Source: an uncultured Prevotella sp.
Lineage (GTDB): Bacteria > Bacteroidota > Bacteroidia > Bacteroidales > Bacteroidaceae
Length of the DNA: 6,831 bases
Assembly (NCBI GenBank): GCA_937916075.1
Contig: CALGHW010000412.1
Coordinates: 1 to 6,831 of the forward strand
Reading direction: 5' to 3'
Each line of letters opens with the position of its first letter. Position 1 is the first letter of the stretch. Below are positions 1 to 4,148 of the stretch, piece after piece. The notes beneath the pieces are model-generated. The model saw only the letters and a list, made by a program, of their open reading frames with translations. It was not told the origin of the DNA and made no database searches. A program made the position numbers and the translations under genes.

Positions 1-343
1 TCTTGGTAGAGTCGTCGCCGAACACCTCGTGGTTGATACCCTTCACCATCTGGTTGGAAATCTGCTGGCCAATCTGAACACCGGCATAGTAGGCGGCCTT
101 CTTCTTGTCGTCACCGGCGTTGGCACCGTCGTTCAGACCCTTGATAAACTCGTCGATATAGGCGGTATCCACATCCATACGGTCTACCAGATACTCCTTC
201 AGACCCTGTGTCTGGGCCATACCGATGGCATAGCTCATAGAGTCAACATCACTCTTAAGGTTGGCCTTAGGAGTAGAGTTGCCGCATGAAGAGAGAGCGG
301 CAACGCCCATAGCCATAGCGGCTACAACTGAAAGTTTTTTCAT
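1..343 (-). CDS. FKBP-type peptidyl-prolyl isomerase lipoprotein, N-terminal part (cut by window edge)
   Basis: Reading leftwards from ATG at 341-343, 114 codons stay open to the window edge; the C-terminal part is missing. Seen: a lipoprotein signal peptide with a short basic start (MKKL), a hydrophobic Ala/Met/Val core, and the lipobox L17-S18-S19-C20, with C20 as the predicted lipidated residue followed by Gly-Asn-Ser. The mature part contains DSMSYAIGMAQTQGLKEYL and, later, YYAGVQIGQQISNQM, which match the dimerising N-terminal domain of Mip/FkpA-type FKBPs. The catalytic FKBP domain would lie beyond the edge. Known for the family: envelope-located proline cis-trans isomerase and chaperone. 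It sits 26 bases downstream of the other FKBP gene on the same strand, so it is probably cotranscribed. The gap is A-rich without a clear Shine-Dalgarno, as is common in Bacteroidota. The family call is firm for the N-terminal domain; activity cannot be judged from the part present. Confidence 0.87.
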   Translation of the reverse strand, partial: MKKLSVVAAMAMGVAALSSCGNSTPKANLKSDVDSMSYAIGMAQTQGLKEYLVDRMDVDTAYIDEFIKGLNDGANAGDDKKKAAYYAGVQIGQQISNQMVKGINHEVFGDDSTK

Positions 344-369
344 CTTTTTGTTATCTTGATTTTGGTTTT

Positions 370-978
370 TTACATGACCTGTATCAGCTCCACGTCAAAC
401 ACCAGGGTGGAGAAGGGAGGAATGGTGGCTCCGGCTCCCGACTCGCCGTAGCCCAGCGTATAGGGGATGAAGAAGCGATACTTGGCGCCCTCCTGCATGA
501 GCTGCAAGCCCTCGGTCCATCCGGCGATGACCTGCTGCAGTCCAAACACGGCCGGCTCGCCGCGCTGCACGCTGCTGTCGAAGAGCGTGCCGTCGATAAG
601 GAAGCCCTCGTAGTGACACTTCACCTGGTCCTTGGCGGTAGGCTTCTTGCCGTTGCCTTCCTTCAGCACAATATACTGCAGTCCGCTGGGCAGGGTGACC
701 ACACCGTCCTTCTTGGCGTTCTCGGCCAGATAAGCCTCTCCGGCTTCCTTGGCGGCTTTGCCTTTCTCGGCCCGCTCGGCGTTCAGCTTCTCCTCCTGCT
801 TGGCGAAGAAATCCTTCACGACAGTCTGTGCCTCGCTGTTCTTCATTTTCAACTCATTGCCCTCAAGCACATCCTTGATAGCCAATGCAAAGTCGTCGAC
901 ATTGATGTCGTCTTTTGTACCCATCTGAGCCAACTGCTGGCCGATGCCCAAGCCTAAAGCGTAGCTTAGTTTATCCAT
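370..978 (-). CDS. FKBP-type peptidyl-prolyl cis-trans isomerase, cytoplasmic
   Basis: A 202-aa protein that should speed proline cis-trans isomerisation during protein folding. Residues 1-95 form the FKBP N-terminal dimerisation domain (LSYALGLGIGQQLAQ at the start, then a helical, charged Lys/Glu/Ala stretch at about 55-90). Residues 97-202 are the FKBP catalytic domain. The active-site set known from FKBP12 is visible: Y123, F133-D134, R139, F145, V150-I151, W154, Y177, I186 and F194, so it is probably an active, FK506-binding-competent enzyme. There is no signal peptide: the protein begins directly with the domain motif, which suggests a cytoplasmic protein, unlike its lipoprotein neighbour. 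An AT-rich, AUG-proximal leader precedes the ATG at 976-978, and no longer in-frame signal-bearing start is evident. A -7 box of the Bacteroidota type lies about 42 bases upstream. It is the first gene of a two-gene FKBP operon, probably an old tandem duplication. Confidence 0.94.
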   Translation of the reverse strand: MDKLSYALGLGIGQQLAQMGTKDDINVDDFALAIKDVLEGNELKMKNSEAQTVVKDFFAKQEEKLNAERAEKGKAAKEAGEAYLAENAKKDGVVTLPSGLQYIVLKEGNGKKPTAKDQVKCHYEGFLIDGTLFDSSVQRGEPAVFGLQQVIAGWTEGLQLMQEGAKYRFFIPYTLGYGESGAGATIPPFSTLVFDVELIQVM

Positions 979-1002
979 TTCGTTCTATTTAAATAATGTG
1001 TT

Positions 1003-1018
1003 ACGTTTTTAAAAACGT
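1003..1018. repeat. 16-bp perfect palindrome at the predicted transcription start of the FKBP operon
   Basis: The sequence ACGTTTTT/AAAAACGT reads identically on both strands. It lies immediately downstream of the minus-strand -7 box (1020-1027), where transcription of the FKBP genes would begin. It could be a repressor operator or merely a 5'-end hairpin in the mRNA. Palindromes of T and A runs also arise by chance in AT-rich spacers, so the function is open. Confidence 0.5.
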
Positions 1019-1019
1019 G

Positions 1020-1027
1020 CAAAGATA
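1020..1027 (-). promoter_or_regulatory. -7 box of the FKBP operon promoter
   Basis: Read on the minus strand the bases are TATCTTTG, an exact match to the Bacteroidota housekeeping -7 consensus TAnnTTTG. It lies 41 bases before the ATG at 978, a normal leader length. No convincing TTG -33 element is seen 19-21 bases further upstream, so the promoter is only half supported. Confidence 0.55.
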
Positions 1028-1049
1028 CTTATTTTTATCTTATTCCGTC

Positions 1050-1078
1050 TTGCCTTTTCGGAAAAATCACTATTTTTG
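1050..1078 (+). promoter_or_regulatory. Promoter of the sirtuin/pseudouridine synthase operon
   Basis: TTG at 1050-1052 and TATTTTTG at 1071-1078 match the Bacteroidota -33 (TTTG/TTG) and -7 (TAnnTTTG) elements with an 18-base spacer, slightly shorter than the usual 19-21. Transcription would start near 1085, leaving a leader of about 20 bases. The leader contains GAGGAG (1091-1096), 8 bases before the ATG, an unusually good Shine-Dalgarno for this phylum. Its -33 area coincides with where the divergent FKBP promoter's -33 would lie. Confidence 0.6.
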
Positions 1079-1104
1079 TAGTTATTTAAAGAGGAGATTT
1101 TATC

Positions 1105-1809
1105 ATGACAAAAAAGAAAATCGTCATTCTTACCGGAGCCGGCATGTCGGTGGAAAGCGGACTGAGCACTTTCCGTGACGCCGACGGACTGTGGGAGAAC
1201 TACCCCGTGGCACGGGTGGCCACGCACGAGGGATGGCTGGCCGACCCCACTTATGTGAACAACTTCTACAATATGCTGCGCCACAAGCTGGTCAGCGCGC
1301 AGCCCAACGAGGGTCACCGCCTGGTGGCTGCACTGGAAGAGAAATATGACGTGGAGGTCATCACGCAAAACGTGGACAACCTGCACGAGATGGCGGGCAG
1401 CAGCCATGTGCTCCACCTGCATGGCGAACTGATGAAGGTGTGCTCCAGCCGGGACACGGAAAACCCGCTCTGCTGGAAGACGCTCACGCCCGAACACCTG
1501 GAGGTGGCACCCGGAGAGAAGGCGCCCGACGGCTCCCTGCTCCGCCCATACATCGTGTTCTTCGGCGAGGCGGTGCCCAACATCGAGCCGGCGGCCGAAC
1601 TGGCCCAGCAGGCCGACATCTTTATTATAATAGGTACGTCGCTCAATGTCTATCCGGCGGCCGGACTGGTGCAGTATGTGCGCCAAGGAGTGCCGGTATA
1701 CCTGATTGACCCCAACCCGGCTCTCAAAGCCGGACGCCTTGACGTGCGCCATATCCAGGCCGGAGCGTCGAAGGGCATGGAGCAACTGTACGACCAACTG
1801 ATGAAATGA
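1105..1809 (+). CDS. cobB: Sirtuin-family NAD-dependent protein deacylase (CobB-like)
   Basis: A 234-aa Sir2 enzyme that should remove acyl groups from lysines using NAD+, giving nicotinamide and O-acyl-ADP-ribose; cytoplasmic. Visible motifs: the NAD-binding GAGMSVESGLSTFR (11-24), ITQNVDNLH (86-94), the catalytic His H106 in LHLHGEL, RPYIVFFGE (147-155), IIGTSLNVYPAAGL (175-188) and the terminal YLIDPNP (199-205). Two oddities are visible. The zinc-binding CxxC...CxxC module is degenerate: the protein has only two cysteines, C113 and C123. The Tyr-x-x-Arg pair that marks class III desuccinylases (Y92/R95 in E. coli CobB) reads Y55-N-M-L58, with Arg one place later at R59. The start is fixed by GAGGAG 8 bases upstream. 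It is the first gene of an operon with the pseudouridine synthase 12 bases downstream. The family is certain; acyl preference is unknown. Confidence 0.94.
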   Translation: MTKKKIVILTGAGMSVESGLSTFRDADGLWENYPVARVATHEGWLADPTYVNNFYNMLRHKLVSAQPNEGHRLVAALEEKYDVEVITQNVDNLHEMAGSSHVLHLHGELMKVCSSRDTENPLCWKTLTPEHLEVAPGEKAPDGSLLRPYIVFFGEAVPNIEPAAELAQQADIFIIIGTSLNVYPAAGLVQYVRQGVPVYLIDPNPALKAGRLDVRHIQAGASKGMEQLYDQLMK

Positions 1810-1821
1810 CACACCGCCAAG

Positions 1822-3450
1822 ATGACCGCCACGCCTTTTCATCCGCTTCGCACGGCCCTGCCCCGACCTCAGCGATTCACCTATCCCTTCTGCTACGAGC
1901 CTCATCCGCTGTGCCTTTTGGCGGCAGAGGAGGTGCAACGCTATATCGCCGGCGAACCATGCTGGCAGGAAGAGATTGCACGGGGCAAGATGTTCGGGGT
2001 ACTTGTGGTGGAGCAAGAGGGCCGGCTGGGCTATCTGGCCGCCTACTCCGGACAACTGGACGGACGCAACGACTGGCCCTTCTTCGTACCGGCCGTCTAT
2101 GACATGCTGCAGCCCGACGGTCCCTTCAAGAAGGGCGAACGACGGATAACAGCCATCAACCTGGAGGTGGAAGCACGGCTAAAGGACCCTGACCGGCAAC
2201 AACAGGAGGCACGGCTCCGACAGCTCCGACAGGAGGCCGAACAGGCCATTGCCGCCTACAAGCGACAGATGGACGAAGCCAAGCGCCGGCGCGACGAGGC
2301 CCGGATGCACTCCACACTCACAGCCGAGGAGGAGGACCGGCTCACCCGGGAGAGCCAGTTTATGAAGGCCGAGCTACGACGTATCAAGAAGCGGTTTGCC
2401 GGCGAGACAGCCGAAGTGGAGACACGGCTGAAAGCCTCCGACGAACACATCCTGCAACTGAAACGGCAGCGCCGCCAACTGTCTGACGAGCTGCAGCAAT
2501 GGCTCTTCGCCCAATTCAGGATGCTCAACGCCAAAGGCGAGGAGCGCGACCTCTGCGACATCTTTGCCCACACCGTGGGCCATGTGCCGCCATCGGGAGC
2601 GGGCGAGTGTTGCGCTCCCAAACTGCTGCAATATGCCTATACACACCACTTGCACCCGGTATGCATGGCTGAGTTCTGGTGGGGAGCCTCACCCAAAAGC
2701 GAGATTCGCCACCATCTGCACTATTATCCGGCTTGCCGGGGTAAGTGTAAGCCCATCCTGGAGCACATGCTCCAAGGACTCAACGTAGACCCAGACCCTT
2801 TGGCCGCCTATCGGGAACACCAGTTGGAAACGGTCTACGACGACCCTATACTGACCGTGGTATGCAAGCCGGAAGGGATGCTCAGCGTGCCCGGACGGGG
2901 CGAACTGCCCTCGGTTCTCTCCGAGATGCGCCGCCGATACCCCAAGGCCGAAGGGCCCATGATTGTACACCGACTGGACATGGACACGTCGGGACTGCTC
3001 GTCGTGGCCAAGACCACAGCAGCCTATCTCAACCTGCAACGGCAGTTTTGCGACCACAGCATCCACAAGCGTTACGTGGCCCTGCTCACACGCCGCCCCG
3101 ACCGTCCGGCCGACGGTACCATCAGCCTGCCGCTTCGCCCCGACCCACTGGACCGTCCCCGGCAGACCATTGACCGGCAACAGGGCAAAACGGCCGTCAC
3201 CGAGTATCACCTCGGCCCCACAGCGGCCGACGGCACAACGCTGGTCATGCTCTACCCACACACAGGACGCACCCACCAGCTCCGCGTGCACTGCGCCCAT
3301 GCCGACGGACTGGACGCACCCATCGTGGGCGACCGGCTCTACGGCCAGCCGGCAGAACGACTTTGCCTCCATGCCGAACAGCTCACATTCACTCATCCGG
3401 CCACAGGCCGGCGAATAACCTTTGAACGCCCAATTCACTTCCCGCATTAA
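1822..3450 (+). CDS. RluA-family RNA pseudouridine synthase with long N-terminal extension
   Basis: A 542-aa protein that should isomerise specific uridines in rRNA or tRNA to pseudouridine. The catalytic domain spans about 335-540: HRLDMDTSGLLVVAK (383-397) carries the catalytic Asp D386, followed by HKRYVALL (415-422), PHTGRTHQLRVH (479-490) and GDRLYG (503-508), all RluA/RluC/RluD signatures. Ahead of it lies an extension of about 330 residues, far longer than the short S4 domain of typical RluC/D. Residues 1-110 are a globular segment, 115-228 is a highly charged predicted coiled coil, and 250-320 is a Cys/His-rich segment (C263, C264, C281, C305, C309, several His) with GECCAPKLL and YYPACRGKCKPIL. 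No S4 domain is seen. Long forms like this occur in Bacteroidota. The start is the first ATG after the sirtuin stop, without a Shine-Dalgarno; translation may be coupled. The target uridine cannot be inferred. Confidence 0.92.
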   Translation: MTATPFHPLRTALPRPQRFTYPFCYEPHPLCLLAAEEVQRYIAGEPCWQEEIARGKMFGVLVVEQEGRLGYLAAYSGQLDGRNDWPFFVPAVYDMLQPDGPFKKGERRITAINLEVEARLKDPDRQQQEARLRQLRQEAEQAIAAYKRQMDEAKRRRDEARMHSTLTAEEEDRLTRESQFMKAELRRIKKRFAGETAEVETRLKASDEHILQLKRQRRQLSDELQQWLFAQFRMLNAKGEERDLCDIFAHTVGHVPPSGAGECCAPKLLQYAYTHHLHPVCMAEFWWGASPKSEIRHHLHYYPACRGKCKPILEHMLQGLNVDPDPLAAYREHQLETVYDDPILTVVCKPEGMLSVPGRGELPSVLSEMRRRYPKAEGPMIVHRLDMDTSGLLVVAKTTAAYLNLQRQFCDHSIHKRYVALLTRRPDRPADGTISLPLRPDPLDRPRQTIDRQQGKTAVTEYHLGPTAADGTTLVMLYPHTGRTHQLRVHCAHADGLDAPIVGDRLYGQPAERLCLHAEQLTFTHPATGRRITFERPIHFPH

Positions 3451-3487
3451 CGCTGCCGGCCACCATGCGCGACAGGAGAGAAAATCA

Positions 3488-3529
3488 ATGACAACGACTA
3501 CGAAAGAGGCTTACAGCCGCTCTCTATAG
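3488..3529 (+). CDS. Possible 13-residue peptide ORF ahead of the terminator
   Basis: ATG at 3488 opens a short frame, MTTTTKEAYSRSL, ending at TAG 3527-3529. AGGAG at 3474-3478 precedes it with 9 bases of spacing, a better Shine-Dalgarno than most starts in this window. The stop lies one base before the terminator stem. Four consecutive Thr codons (ACA ACG ACT ACG) recall amino-acid attenuator leader peptides. No antiterminator pairing with the terminator's left arm is visible upstream, and the next operon has its own promoter beyond the terminator. It may be a chance frame. Confidence 0.2.
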   Translation: MTTTTKEAYSRSL

Positions 3530-3530
3530 G

Positions 3531-3577
3531 CTAAAACAGGGCAAAACTGCAACATTTTGCCCTGTTTTAGATTTTTT
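3531..3577 (+). terminator. Strong intrinsic terminator of the sirtuin/pseudouridine synthase operon
   Basis: A perfect 16-bp stem (3531-3546 with 3555-3570) has an 8-base loop (3547-3554) and is followed by A and six T (3571-3577). The stem contains a central GCCCTG/CAGGGC core flanked by A/T pairs. It lies 80 bases after the pseudouridine synthase stop and just before the promoter of the regulator operon, so it should separate the two units. Confidence 0.9.
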
Positions 3578-3594
3578 ACATGACAAAATGTTGC
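3549..3594. repeat. 11-bp inverted repeat linking terminator and downstream promoter
   Basis: GCAACATTTTG at 3549-3559 (terminator loop plus start of its right arm) is the exact reverse complement of CAAAATGTTGC at 3584-3594. The second arm overlaps the -33 box (3591-3593) of the promoter for the Lrp-type gene. As DNA it could be an operator for a dimeric regulator; as RNA it is an alternative helix that competes with the terminator stem but forms only after the T-tract is passed. Confidence 0.5.
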
Positions 3595-3621
3595 TCATCC
3601 CGATATAAATGATTACTTTTG
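3591..3621 (+). promoter_or_regulatory. Promoter of the Lrp-regulator/peptidase operon
   Basis: TTG at 3591-3593 and TACTTTTG at 3614-3621 match the Bacteroidota -33 and -7 consensus with a 20-base spacer, the optimal distance. Transcription should begin near 3628, giving an AT-rich leader of about 43 bases before the ATG at 3671. The -33 box lies inside one arm of the 3549-3594 inverted repeat, a position where a bound regulator could block it. Confidence 0.72.
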
Positions 3622-3670
3622 CTTCCCATTTGTAATTTCACGAAAGAATTTATAATATTTTTAATCATAC

Positions 3671-4144
3671 ATGGATAAAATTGACAATCTTGATAAAAAG
3701 ATACTGAGCATCCTGTCCAAGAATGCCCGTATCCCTTTTAAGGACGTGGCCGCCGAGTGTGGCGTATCGCGTGCAGCCATCCACCAGCGTGTGCAGCGCC
3801 TCATCGAAGACGGTGTCATCATGGGCAGCGGATTCGACGTGAATCCGAAGAGCCTCGGCTATTCCACCTGTACCTATGTGGGTATCACCCTGGAGCGCGG
3901 AAGCATGTACAAGGACGTGGTGGAACGCCTGTGGCACATTCCCGAAATCGTGGAGTGTCACTTCACCACCGGCCCCTACACCATGCTGGTCAAGCTCTAC
4001 GCCCGCGACAACGAACAACTCATGGACCTGCTCAACGGACAGTTGCAGGGCATACCCGGCGTGGTGGCCACAGAGACACTGATATCACTCGAACAGAGCA
4101 TCAAGCGCGAGATTCCCGTCAAGATAGACAAGGAGGAAGACTAA
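3671..4144 (+). CDS. Lrp/AsnC-family transcriptional regulator
   Basis: A 157-aa protein of the standard length for the family. Residues 5-62 are the AsnC-type winged helix-turn-helix: DNLDKKILSILSKNARIPF, then DVAAECGVSRAAIHQRVQRL with the recognition helix around 34-44, then IEDGVIMGSGF. Residues 66-142 are the ligand-sensing RAM (ACT-like) domain, with YVGITLERG, VVERLWHIPEIVECHFTTGPYTMLVKLYARD, the core that binds amino acids and mediates octamer assembly in Lrp relatives. Family knowledge: these proteins sense amino acids and control their transport or breakdown, often including their own gene. Here it is the first gene of an operon with a peptidase fusion 4 bases downstream, which suggests local control of peptide or amino-acid use. 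No Shine-Dalgarno is seen upstream, only an AT-rich leader. The effector amino acid cannot be read from the sequence. Confidence 0.95.
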   Translation: MDKIDNLDKKILSILSKNARIPFKDVAAECGVSRAAIHQRVQRLIEDGVIMGSGFDVNPKSLGYSTCTYVGITLERGSMYKDVVERLWHIPEIVECHFTTGPYTMLVKLYARDNEQLMDLLNGQLQGIPGVVATETLISLEQSIKREIPVKIDKEED

Positions 4145-4148
4145 ACCT

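Noticed and set aside
29..289. Plus-strand frame of 86 codons at the left edge
   Set aside because: It is antisense to the FKBP lipoprotein, whose signal peptide and FKBP N-terminal motif are clear.
1009..2055. Long minus-strand open frame (348 codons) opposite the sirtuin gene
   Set aside because: It lies antisense to a gene with complete Sir2 motifs, matches no recognised family, and arises from the GC-rich codon bias that keeps the opposite strand open.
2689..3447. Minus-strand open frame of 252 codons opposite the pseudouridine synthase catalytic domain
   Set aside because: The plus strand carries all RluA signatures here; the antisense translation has no family features.
3531..3570. 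Terminator stem as a mobile-element end or attachment site
   Set aside because: A perfect stem with a T-tract after a gene end is fully explained as an intrinsic terminator; no transposase, integrase or direct repeats are present.
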